A stretch of DNA of 64,000 bases, from the NCBI RefSeq assembly GCF_938046015.1, contig NZ_CALIXW010000036.1, forward strand, positions 1-64,000, in the 5' to 3' direction. Made by a program: the position numbers and the translations under genes. The first letter of the stretch is position 1; the number at the start of each line of letters is the position of its first letter. This document shows positions 46,065 to 53,938 of this stretch, piece after piece. A model generated the notes under the pieces. The model was not told where the DNA came from and did no database searches. It saw only the letters and a list, made by a program, of their open reading frames with translations. The stretch is from an uncultured Porphyromonas sp. Lineage in GTDB: Bacteria; Bacteroidota; Bacteroidia; Bacteroidales; Porphyromonadaceae.

Positions 46065-47502
46065 AGTATTTGGCTTCGAGCGTGAAGGCATCGAGGAAGA
46101 TCCGAGCGAGCTCTGCTCCGCCTCGATGCGAGAGATGGGTGAAGTCCTTGCTGGCCCAGCCCTTGGCTGCGAGCTGACCTATGCCCCCGAGCTGTAGCAC
46201 GGCCGAGCGGGTGCTCCAGAAGGCGAGCCCCTGCGCTGCCGCCAGACGTATCTGTGCCTGCTCGAGGCTGCGCACGGCGGGCATGGTGACGACCACCCCG
46301 TCCTGCTTGGTGCCTCGGTCCGAGACACCGAGCAGGAGGTAGTCGGCACGGCCGGTCTGCTGTCTGAGGTGCTGGATAGCCCCCGCCATCTGCTTGGCGT
46401 AGCCCGCGTAGTCGAGCTGCTTGGGTGAGATGATGTTGAGCCCGTACTGCAGGATGATGAGGTCGTAGGGGCGTGCGGCGCAGAAGGCGGCGTTGAGATC
46501 GCTGGCTACGGAGCGCAGGCCCGTGCCTGAGTGCCCTCTTATGGAGAAGTTATCCAGCGAGATGCCGCTCTTCCCGTCGAGGGAGATCCCGTAGCAGGTG
46601 AGGGCGCTGGCCTCAGCTCCTACGCTGAGGTAGATACTGCGCACCTGCCCTTCGGCGAGGGTATAGCTACGCATCGCCTCTCCCTCGGTCGCGGGGAGGG
46701 TGAGCTCCTGTGCCTCGCCGCCATTGACCTTGAGGCTGAGGCTGACGGGGCTCGTCGCCTTGTAATAGATCGTCGCCAGCTCGCAGGGACGGCTAAGGGT
46801 GTAGCGCGCCCAGTCGCCTGGAGCTGCCGTGTAGTAATGCCCCGTGATGGGGAAGCGTCCCTTGGCATGCAGCTGGTTACGCTCACGCCAGCCCTTGAAC
46901 TCGTGGCGTACCGTCTTGCGGAAGCCAGCCGTCTCGCTGCTCATCGGGAGCCAGCCGACGCCGCTACCGCCGTAGCGCTCCTGGAGGGCCTTACGTAGGC
47001 TGCCCGTGAAGATGTCGCCCTCGATGAAGGAGTCGCCGAGCACAGCGATGCGTACGGGGCGTCCGAGGCTCGTGCGGCGGTGCAGCGCGTCGTAGAAGTG
47101 GATCAGCGCGTCGTGCTGGGGGCTCATGTCTACGAAGTTATTATGCGCCTGCAGTGTCGAGTCTGCAGGGAGGGCGGCGTCGGTATCGATGCTACCCAGC
47201 GGGGCGCGGGGCGTCGCCTGCTGCTCGGCCTGCTGCTCCTGGATGAGCTTGAGGTGGATGGCTTCGCGCTCCTTGGTCACTTGGTCGTCCTTCTTCGCCG
47301 CTTGGCTCAGGGCGAGGGCATCGACCTCAGTCTCTGCCGTGCTGTCGGCCGCACTGCGGCGTAGGTCGCCGAGGAGGTCTACCTTATTGAGCTCCCAGGA
47401 GCCGATGCGCTCGGGGAGGAAGTAGAGCGCTCCCAGCACAAGGGTGATGCTCAGGGCTAGGAGCCAGAAGCGCAGGAGCCAGTCGGGTTGTTTCTTATTC
47501 AT
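46048..47502 (-). CDS. SGNH/GDSL hydrolase-like protein, membrane-anchored
   Basis: A 484-residue protein with one amino-terminal membrane segment (WLLRFWLLALSITLVLGALY) and a low-complexity linker of about 90 residues rich in Ala, Glu and Gln. The SGNH domain follows, with RIAVLGDSFIEGDIFTGSLR (nucleophile Ser), IILQYGLNIISPKQ and SKDFTHLSHRGGAELARIFL (Asp-x2-His). A beta-sandwich insert of about 130 residues lies between the blocks. First gene of the three-gene acylation module; its stop overlaps the next gene by about 17 bases. Confidence 0.83.
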   Translation of the reverse strand: MNKKQPDWLLRFWLLALSITLVLGALYFLPERIGSWELNKVDLLGDLRRSAADSTAETEVDALALSQAAKKDDQVTKEREAIHLKLIQEQQAEQQATPRAPLGSIDTDAALPADSTLQAHNNFVDMSPQHDALIHFYDALHRRTSLGRPVRIAVLGDSFIEGDIFTGSLRKALQERYGGSGVGWLPMSSETAGFRKTVRHEFKGWRERNQLHAKGRFPITGHYYTAAPGDWARYTLSRPCELATIYYKATSPVSLSLKVNGGEAQELTLPATEGEAMRSYTLAEGQVRSIYLSVGAEASALTCYGISLDGKSGISLDNFSIRGHSGTGLRSVASDLNAAFCAARPYDLIILQYGLNIISPKQLDYAGYAKQMAGAIQHLRQQTGRADYLLLGVSDRGTKQDGVVVTMPAVRSLEQAQIRLAAAQGLAFWSTRSAVLQLGGIGQLAAKGWASKDFTHLSHRGGAELARIFLDAFTLEAKYYDAIR

Positions 47503-47545
47503 TGTATGAGTGGGGTCGAGCAGAGCCCGAGGGGGTAGGAGAGGC

Positions 47546-49432
47546 CTAGGCCTGATAAATCTTCATCTGGCAGACGGCGCAGTCGAACTCTAGGCGCAGT
47601 CTGTTGCCCTCATGCAGCAGGTACAGCGGTTCGGTATAGGGGAGGGGCTCCTTCGTCTCACGTATGCAGTAGCCCAGCTCGTGCTTGATGCAGTGCTTGG
47701 TACACATCAGTTCGGCATCAGCCACGGGGCTGAGCTCGAAGGCATCGGCTGCCTCCGTATAGCCCATAGCCGCGTAGTAGGCATGGGCCAGCTGGTTGGC
47801 GATGTTCGCGCGGTAGTCTGCCTGCTTCATGCGGCGTGGGGGGACGTCGCTCTGCGTCTTGGTGTGCATCAGCGGAGTCTTATCTGAGCTCAGCGGAGGG
47901 AGGGCGCTACCCCAGCGCTCGAGGAAGCGCTCACAGACGGCTCGGCGTAGAGGTGCTAGCAGCGATACGGGGATGAAAGGCGGGGTATCCCCGAGCTCGA
48001 GCTCTACCTTAGCGGCTAGGAGGTCGGTATCCCCGAGCTTGCTCAGCTCCGTACGCAGGCGCTCGGGCTGGTAGCGCTGGGCTGGCTCGAGGCTGAGCTC
48101 AAGGACCTGGCTAGCCTCGATCTCGGGCTTGTCGAGGGAGCGTATCGAGAGCTCCAGTCCGAGCTCATGGAGGCGCAGCGTCAGGGCGACCCTCAGACGG
48201 CGCTCTGCGGTCGGGGCAGCCAACAGCCGCTCGAAGGCTTGGTCATAGTTGCGGTACACCTCGCTCCCCTCGGGGATGGACTCGCGGCGTGCTAGGAGCA
48301 GCTGCCCACGCTCATCTACCCGATTGACCTTGATGCCCCCGACCTGGCCTGCGGGGGTGATGAAGAGCAGGCCGTCGCCGTTGCTCATCGTCTGCTTGCT
48401 CTCGAGGATGAGGCTACCGCTCTTGCTGCGCTTAGCCTTGCCGAGGTATTCGCCCTGGCTCTTAGGGGAGTGGACGTTGATGACGGAGGCGTTGGGCTTG
48501 CTGGGCGTGGCGAGGTGGAAGAGGTAGGGGGTGAAGCCTCGGTTGAAGCTCTTGCTAGGGTCAGGCGTGAAGCGCAGCTGCACCTCACCGTAGCTAGCCC
48601 GGCAGTAGCGCTCGGGGTAGCGTGCGATCAGCTGGTCGAGAAGCTGGCGGTAGTGTGCCGTGATGTTCTTGACGTAGCTCTCACTCTTGAGGCGCCCCTC
48701 GATCTTGAGGGAGGAGGCTCCCGCATCGAGTAGCGCCTCCAGCTGGGCCGAGCGGTTGAGGTCACGGGGGGAGAGGAGGTGCTCGTCTTGGCGTATCTGT
48801 CGTCCCGAGGCATCGATGAGCTCGTAGGGCAAGCGGCACTGCTGGGAGCACTCCCCGCGGTTGGCCGAGCGCCCCGTCAGGGCGTGCGAGAGGTAGCAGC
48901 GCCCGCTATAGCTCACGCAGAGGGCGCCGTGGATGAAGACCTCGAGCGGCACCTGGGTCACCGCATGGATACGTCGTATCTGCTCCACATTGAGTTCGCG
49001 CGCTAGGACGACCTGCTCGAAGCCCAGCGCCTCGAGGTGCTGGACGTCGCTTGGCTCCAGCGTGTCGCACTGGGTGCTGGAGTGTAGCGGTATGGGCGGT
49101 AGCTTCATCCGCGTGATCCCCATATCCTGAATGATCAGGGCATCCACGCCTGCACGCCACAGATCCCAGATCATGGCCTCGACCTCGGAGAGCTCCTCGT
49201 CGTAGATGATCGTATTGCAGGTGACGTAGATGCGCACCCCGAAGCGATGCGCCTCCTCAGTGAGCGTCCGTATGTCCTCTAGGGAGACCCCAGCGGCAGC
49301 ACGAGCCCCGAAGCGAGGCGCACCTATATATACGGCATCAGCACCATGAGAGATGGCCACGCGCGCGGTGCTGAGGTCACGGGCGGGCGCTAGGAGTTCG
49401 ATCGGGCGTGGGCGTGGGGCTGTCTGCGGCAT
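47546..49432 (-). CDS. U32 family peptidase-like protein
   Basis: A 628-residue protein. The amino domain starts IELLAPARDLSTARVAISHG and ADAVYIGAPRFGARAAAGVS. The U32 signature and four cysteines are in HGALCVSYSGRCYLS and NRGECSQQCRLPYEL. A longer carboxyl extension has further Cys residues near the end (ELMCTKHCIKHELGYC). U32 members with this Cys pattern include RlhA and TrhP, which take part in RNA hydroxylation. Older annotation calls relatives collagenases. A peptidase role is not shown by the sequence; RNA modification is at least as likely. Confidence 0.82.
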   Translation of the reverse strand: MPQTAPRPRPIELLAPARDLSTARVAISHGADAVYIGAPRFGARAAAGVSLEDIRTLTEEAHRFGVRIYVTCNTIIYDEELSEVEAMIWDLWRAGVDALIIQDMGITRMKLPPIPLHSSTQCDTLEPSDVQHLEALGFEQVVLARELNVEQIRRIHAVTQVPLEVFIHGALCVSYSGRCYLSHALTGRSANRGECSQQCRLPYELIDASGRQIRQDEHLLSPRDLNRSAQLEALLDAGASSLKIEGRLKSESYVKNITAHYRQLLDQLIARYPERYCRASYGEVQLRFTPDPSKSFNRGFTPYLFHLATPSKPNASVINVHSPKSQGEYLGKAKRSKSGSLILESKQTMSNGDGLLFITPAGQVGGIKVNRVDERGQLLLARRESIPEGSEVYRNYDQAFERLLAAPTAERRLRVALTLRLHELGLELSIRSLDKPEIEASQVLELSLEPAQRYQPERLRTELSKLGDTDLLAAKVELELGDTPPFIPVSLLAPLRRAVCERFLERWGSALPPLSSDKTPLMHTKTQSDVPPRRMKQADYRANIANQLAHAYYAAMGYTEAADAFELSPVADAELMCTKHCIKHELGYCIRETKEPLPYTEPLYLLHEGNRLRLEFDCAVCQMKIYQA

Positions 49433-49470
49433 CTACTAGGGGCTAGGTGAGGAAAGGGCGGTGTGCTGGA

Positions 49471-50124
49471 CTAGAGCTTCTCGCCGTAGGCTAGGTCGCC
49501 AGCATCCCCGAGTCCGGGGACGATATAGGCGTGCTCGTCGAGCTGAGGGTCAATGGCTGCGACCCAGAGGGTGATGTTGTCCTCGGGGAAGAGCTGCATG
49601 AGGTTGTCCACTGCCTGCTGGCTGGCGATGATGGAGACTAGGTGTACCTCGGCGGGCTTCCCCTTGGTCAGCAGCGCACGGTACGCTAGCTCCATGGAGC
49701 TCCCCGTGGCGAGCATGGGGTCTACCAAGAGGAGGGTCTTACCCTCGAGTGCGGGGGAGGCGATGTACTCGATGAAGATGTCGAAGTTCAGTCTATCCTT
49801 GTACTTGCGGTAGGCCGAGACGAAGGCGTTCTCCGCCTTGTCGAAGTAGTTGAGGAAGCCCTGGTGCAGGCTCAGCCCCGCGCGGAGGATGGTGGCGATG
49901 ACGACCTGGTCGGAGATCTGGGCGCAGCTGGCTACGCCGAGCGGGGTACGTACCTCGCGCTGCGTGTAGTGAAGTCGCTTGCTCAGCTCGTAGGACATGA
50001 TCTCGCCGACGCGCTCCACGTTGCGGCGGAAGCGCATGGAGTCACCCTGTACAGTGACGTCACGCATCTCGGAGACGAAGTGACAGAGGAGGGAGTTCTC
50101 CTCGATGAGGTGTTGGACGCGCAT
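49471..50124 (-). CDS. upp: Uracil phosphoribosyltransferase
   Basis: A 217-residue enzyme. The PRPP-binding loop is LLVDPMLATGSSMELAYRAL near residues 130-149, the uracil-binding end is VPGLGDAGDLAYGE, and the flexible-loop region VVIATILRAGLSLHQGFLNY is present. It converts uracil and PRPP to UMP in pyrimidine salvage. It stands between the U32 gene and the RlmI-like gene on the same strand. Confidence 0.9.
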   Translation of the reverse strand: MRVQHLIEENSLLCHFVSEMRDVTVQGDSMRFRRNVERVGEIMSYELSKRLHYTQREVRTPLGVASCAQISDQVVIATILRAGLSLHQGFLNYFDKAENAFVSAYRKYKDRLNFDIFIEYIASPALEGKTLLLVDPMLATGSSMELAYRALLTKGKPAEVHLVSIIASQQAVDNLMQLFPEDNITLWVAAIDPQLDEHAYIVPGLGDAGDLAYGEKL

Positions 50125-50169
50125 AGTGCTTGTGTTCCTTAGTCGTTGAGGGGATGGAGAGGGGCTACT

Positions 50170-51393
50170 CTATTCAACGTAGAGCACGAGCCCCTTGAGG
50201 TATTCGCCCTCGGGGTGATAGATATTGATGGGGTGATCCACGGGCTGCGTCAGCTGGTGCAGGATGCGCACGCGGCGTCCCGAGCTGGCTGCGGCGGTGA
50301 AGACCGCTAGGCGGAACTCCTCCTTGGACACCGCCTGCGAGCAGCTGAAGGTAAAGACGATCCCGCCAGGGGCTACCTTCTTGAAGGCAAGGGTATTGAT
50401 CTTGCGGTAGCCCATCAAGGCATTGCGTAGCACCTTGCGATGCTTGGCGAAGGCGGGGGGATCAAGGATAATCAGGTCGTAGGCATCCTGGGGCATCTGC
50501 TCCAGGTATTCGAAGGCGTCCTGCGTGATGGAGCGGTGGCGTGGGCAGTCCTTGCCGAAGTTCAGCGCGACATGCTCCTCGGTGAGGTACATCGCCTTGG
50601 CCGAGCTGTCCAGCGAGTCCACCTGCTGGGCTCCCGCATGGAGGGCGTAGATGGAGAAGCCGCCCGTGTAGCAGAAGGCATTGAGCACGCGACGGCCTGA
50701 GGCGTAGTCCGCGACGAGCTGGCGGTTGTCGCGCTGGTCGATGAAGAAGCCCGTCTTCTGTCCCTTGAGCCAGTCGGGGATGAAGCGTATGCCGTGCTCA
50801 TAGACGGGCTGCGCCTCGCTGTGGCCGATGAGGAAGCCATCCTCGGCCAGCTCGCGCAGCTCTTGCGTGGGTAGCGTCGTCTCGGACTTGTAGTAGACGG
50901 CCTCCAGAGGGATGGGAGCACCTTCGCTCTGGTAGACCTCCATCAGGACCTCGGCGAGCGTCTGGCGGATGAGGTGCATCCCTAGGCTGTGAGCCTGCAT
51001 CACGGCGGTGCTGCCGTAGACGTCGATGATGAGTCCAGGTAGGCCGTCACCCTCGCCATGGACGAGGCGGTAGCAGGTATTGGGGCACTCCGTCCCCTCG
51101 GGGCGCAGCAGGTGACTACTCAGGCGCAGGCGTAGGGCCTCACTCAGGCGCTTGTGGTAGAAGGCTCGGTCAATCTCCGTCGAGGGCTCGAAGGTGAGCA
51201 TGCGTACGGCGATGCTCCCCGAGGCGTAGTGCCCGAAGCCGTGGCTGGTGCCGCGGCTGTCGCGTACCTCGACGAGCGAACCTTCACTGGGCTGCCCCTC
51301 GATGCGGGCTATAGCCCCAGAGAAGATCCAGGGATGGAGGCGCTGTAGGGACTCCTCCTTGCGAGGATGTAGGTGTACAGTAGGGTACTTCAT
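50170..51393 (-). CDS. Class I SAM-dependent rRNA methyltransferase (RlmI-like)
   Basis: About 407 residues from the ATG at 51393 (MKYPTVHLHPRKEESLQRLH). A longer frame to 51489 adds only low-complexity residues. An amino-terminal PUA-like domain (HPWIFSGAIARIEG ... SLVEVRDSRGTSHGFGHYAS) precedes a Rossmann methyltransferase domain with RRVLNAFCYTGGFSIYALHA (SAM motif I) and LIILDPPAFAKHRKVLRNAL (motif IV). It resembles RlmI, which methylates C5 of a cytosine in 23S rRNA. The exact RNA site is inferred from the family. Confidence 0.87.
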   Translation of the reverse strand: MKYPTVHLHPRKEESLQRLHPWIFSGAIARIEGQPSEGSLVEVRDSRGTSHGFGHYASGSIAVRMLTFEPSTEIDRAFYHKRLSEALRLRLSSHLLRPEGTECPNTCYRLVHGEGDGLPGLIIDVYGSTAVMQAHSLGMHLIRQTLAEVLMEVYQSEGAPIPLEAVYYKSETTLPTQELRELAEDGFLIGHSEAQPVYEHGIRFIPDWLKGQKTGFFIDQRDNRQLVADYASGRRVLNAFCYTGGFSIYALHAGAQQVDSLDSSAKAMYLTEEHVALNFGKDCPRHRSITQDAFEYLEQMPQDAYDLIILDPPAFAKHRKVLRNALMGYRKINTLAFKKVAPGGIVFTFSCSQAVSKEEFRLAVFTAAASSGRRVRILHQLTQPVDHPINIYHPEGEYLKGLVLYVE

Positions 51394-51409
51394 AGCTGGA
51401 TGATGGGGG

Positions 51410-52180
51410 CTAGAGCAGGGCAAAGTAGACGGGGGAGGGGTTGGGCTGCTGACGGAGCTCCAGGAAGATGCGCAGCGCGGCCCAGGCATCGAGGGCAGCG
51501 TAGTGGATCTGCGCGGGGCTAAGCTCCTTGGCCTCCCAGTTGCTCATGCGAGAGGCCTTGCTCATGCGCTCCTTGAAGAGGATGGCGTAGATCTTCTGCA
51601 GGCCGAGCTCGCGTATGCCGTAGCCGAAGCAGAGCTTCTGCAGCTCGACAAAGGAGCCGGGCTCGAAGGGACGCAGACGTCTCAGACAGCGTACATCGTC
51701 CGAGAGGCTCAGGCCGATCTTGAGGATCTTCTCATCCGCGAGGAGGTTCGCCAGGGCTACGGAGAAGCCGATGTGGTTTAGGCGGAAGAGGTAGCAGTCC
51801 GTCGGGGTAGCTATCTGCAGCAGCGATACCTCGTAGCGTATGCCCTGCGTGAAGCTCGGGCGCGTCTCGGTGTCGATGCCGATGACCTCGTGGCGGCGTA
51901 TCTTGGCGATGGCCTTGCGCGCCTCCTCCTTGTCGGTGATGACGTGCAGGGGGACGGGGCACTTAGCTATGGGGAGTGCCTCGAGTTCGCTCTCGAGGAT
52001 ATGGCTGGGGTAGAGGTAGGGTGGGTGGAGCTGTACCTTGGGCTGCTCCTTGCGGCGCTTCTGCTCCTTGCTCTCGGCCCCCTCTGGGCGCTCGGTGCGC
52101 TGAGCCTTGGAGCTGCTGCGCTTGCTGCTTTTAGAGGTACTCTTCGTCCTCTTCGTTGTCGTCTGCGTAGTCTTCGTCAT
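51410..52180 (-). CDS. 3'-5' exonuclease (DEDD, RNase D-like)
   Basis: A 256-residue protein. The first 45 residues are Ser/Thr/Lys-rich and disordered. The DEDD exonuclease core follows, with EVIGIDTETRPSFTQG (Asp and Glu), LKIGLSLSDDVRCLRRLRPF (Asp) and IHYAALDAWAALRIFLELRQ (final Asp, DEDDy type). It probably trims 3' ends of RNA or DNA. Its start lies 50 bases inside the end of the upstream DUF5063 gene, in a different frame. Confidence 0.82.
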   Translation of the reverse strand: MTKTTQTTTKRTKSTSKSSKRSSSKAQRTERPEGAESKEQKRRKEQPKVQLHPPYLYPSHILESELEALPIAKCPVPLHVITDKEEARKAIAKIRRHEVIGIDTETRPSFTQGIRYEVSLLQIATPTDCYLFRLNHIGFSVALANLLADEKILKIGLSLSDDVRCLRRLRPFEPGSFVELQKLCFGYGIRELGLQKIYAILFKERMSKASRMSNWEAKELSPAQIHYAALDAWAALRIFLELRQQPNPSPVYFALL

Positions 52181-52718
52181 CTTCTTCTAGTCGGAGTAGC
52201 TGGGTGTAGGTGCGATGGAGTGAGGTCAAGGCCTCGAGTAGATGTGCTCCCCAGTATTCTCGGAAGTAAAGGATACAGCGCCCGATGGCTGCCGGTAGTG
52301 CCCGCTCGTTCTCGTCGCGCAGCACCCCGAGGAGGTTGCCCACCTGCTGGTAGACATCGGCCAGATACTCCGATACGAAGACCGCCAGCGGCGTATCGCT
52401 GTACTGCATCTCCTCGCTCTGGCAGGAGAGGAAGCTGTCGTCCTCGTCCAGCAGGGAGGCGATACCAAGGCGTATACGCTCGTAGCTCTCCTCGCTGACG
52501 AACTCAGGGACGAGGCCTTCCTCCGCATTATATAGGTAGTCGGGCAGTCGGAGCGTCGCGTAGTAGAGTTGGGGGAGTAGGCTGAGTGCCTGCTCGATGA
52601 AGGGGCGCTTCTCTAGGGAGCGTCCCTCGAGAAGGGCAGCCGTCTTCACCCCAAGGGCAGCAAACTCTAGGACCTCGGTCGTGTAGAGGGTCCCGGTGAC
52701 TTGTTCCTTTGATTCCAT
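52131..52718 (-). CDS. DUF5063-type conserved protein
   Basis: A 195-residue helical protein, without signal peptide or membrane segment, ending in a highly acidic tail (EEDDEDYADDNEEDEEYL). It contains FVSEYLADVYQQVGNLLGVL and ALPAAIGRCILYFREYWGAH, which match my recollection of the DUF5063 family found next to a 3'-5' exonuclease in Bacteroidota. The acidic tail is encoded by the same bases as the basic, Ser/Lys-rich start of the exonuclease. Function unknown. Confidence 0.72.
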   Translation of the reverse strand: MESKEQVTGTLYTTEVLEFAALGVKTAALLEGRSLEKRPFIEQALSLLPQLYYATLRLPDYLYNAEEGLVPEFVSEESYERIRLGIASLLDEDDSFLSCQSEEMQYSDTPLAVFVSEYLADVYQQVGNLLGVLRDENERALPAAIGRCILYFREYWGAHLLEALTSLHRTYTQLLRLEEDDEDYADDNEEDEEYL

Positions 52719-52967
52719 AACGTCTGCAAAAATACCGCTTATTCCGCTAATACTCCTTGTCCTAGCTCAGCGCCGAGGTCTAAGCCCCCTCCTCTCCTGG
52801 TTGGCTCGCCCCTATGAGCGGCCGAAGAGCCGTGCTCAGGCAGGCGGAGCGGAAGCCTCAGCCTAGCGCTGTGCGGGTAGGCCGAGACGGGGGCAAGGCG
52901 CCTTACTGAAGCCTCACAAGGAAGCCTCGAAAAGGGTACCGCGAGGCCCCAGCCTAGCCCCAGCTCC

Positions 52968-53029
52968 GTGGGGGATATCCCTCAGCTGCGCCACTGGTAG
53001 CCCTCAGCCCCGTCACTGATATCCTTCAC
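52968..53029. repeat. 22-bp-period palindromic array E (3 units)
   Basis: Units at 52968 (GTGGGGGATATCCCTCAG), 52990 (GCCACTGGTAGCCCTCAG) and 53012 (GTCACTGATATCCTTCAC), separated by CTGC and CCCC. Followed by ACACCCTCCCCCTTATA, nearly identical to the flank after array B. Preceded by ACCGCGAGGCCCCAGCCT, resembling the flank before array A. Confidence 0.85.
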
Positions 53030-53268
53030 ACACCCTCCCCCTTATATCCCAGCAGCGCCTAGCTATGGACGTCGCTCTCGCCTCTGTGTAGGGGCAGCCT
53101 CGGATCAGTCCTCTTTTTGCCTGCCTAGAGCAGACTAGGGACTGAGCTGCCTCGCGAGGCTGTCTTGCTCCCTTCCTTATTATAATGTAGGGGAGCCGCT
53201 GCTGCTCATACGGCTACCCTTGGCACTCCTTTAGCGCTTGAGGCGGCGACATAGTGCGCCTATTTGGC

Positions 53269-53276
53269 TATTTTTG
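53269..53276 (+). promoter_or_regulatory. Candidate -7 element for ruvA-sprA
   Basis: TATTTTTG, a TAnnTTTG match, 33 bases before the ruvA ATG. Because it lies inside a longer open frame, it supports the internal start at 53310. Confidence 0.5.
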
Positions 53277-53309
53277 TGCCTACTCAAGGATACGACTAAT
53301 CTCACCTCT

Positions 53310-53933
53310 ATGATTGCTTACCTCAAAGGACTATATACCGAGCTGAGCCCTACGGCTGTGACCGTGGAGTGCGCGGGCGTCGGCTACGCTGTCTCCATCT
53401 CACTGACGACCTACTCTGCCCTGATGGGGCAGCGTGAGGGACGGCTGCTCATCACGGAGATCATCCGTGAGGATGCCCATCTGCTCTACGGCTTCGCTAC
53501 GAGCGCCGAGCAGGAGCTCTTCCGTCATCTCATGAGCGTCTCGGGCGTCGGGCCCAATACGGCGCGCATCATCCTCAGCTCTTACCCCCCGATGGAGCTC
53601 AATAGCATCATCACCCTCGGGCAGATCGAGCCGCTCAAGGCCATCAAGGGCATAGGGCTCAAGACCGCTCAGCGCATCCTCGTCGATCTACGTGGCAAGC
53701 TGCCCCCTATGGACGAACTGCCCTCGGACGAAGCCCGTCCCAGCGGCGCCCCCGCCTCTTCGCGCTCGCGTCAGCAGCCGCTCGATACCGCCACGCCCAG
53801 CGAGGCCATCAGCGCGCTCAAGATGCTGGGCTTCCCCGAGGCCGCAGCACAGAAGGTCGTACGCCAGCTCATCGCCTCCGATCCCACGATCTCGGTCGAG
53901 GAGCTGATCAAGCAGAGTCTCAAGCTCCTCTAG
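53310..53933 (+). CDS. ruvA: Holliday junction branch migration protein RuvA
   Basis: A 207-residue protein. The amino OB fold starts MIAYLKGLYTELSPTAVTVE. Helix-hairpin-helix motifs are LMSVSGVGPNTARIILSSYP and LKAIKGIGLKTAQRILVDLR, and the carboxyl domain III (SEAISALKMLGFPEAAAQKV) contacts RuvB. The upstream frame from 53238 is rejected because RuvA begins at MIAYLKG. It binds four-way junctions in recombination and repair. sprA begins 5 bases after its stop, a conserved pairing in Bacteroidota. Confidence 0.95.
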   Translation: MIAYLKGLYTELSPTAVTVECAGVGYAVSISLTTYSALMGQREGRLLITEIIREDAHLLYGFATSAEQELFRHLMSVSGVGPNTARIILSSYPPMELNSIITLGQIEPLKAIKGIGLKTAQRILVDLRGKLPPMDELPSDEARPSGAPASSRSRQQPLDTATPSEAISALKMLGFPEAAAQKVVRQLIASDPTISVEELIKQSLKLL

Positions 53934-53938
53934 AGCGC

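Larger units (their letters stand above)
52719..53309. other. Divergent intergenic region with repeat array E
   Basis: About 590 bases between DUF5063 (minus) and ruvA (plus). It has array E at 52968-53029 with its flanks and a -7 element for ruvA at 53269-53276. No coding frame with family resemblance was found. Confidence 0.6.

Noticed and set aside
53238..53309. Longer amino end for RuvA
   Set aside because: RuvA begins at MIAYLKG, and a -7 promoter element lies inside the extension.
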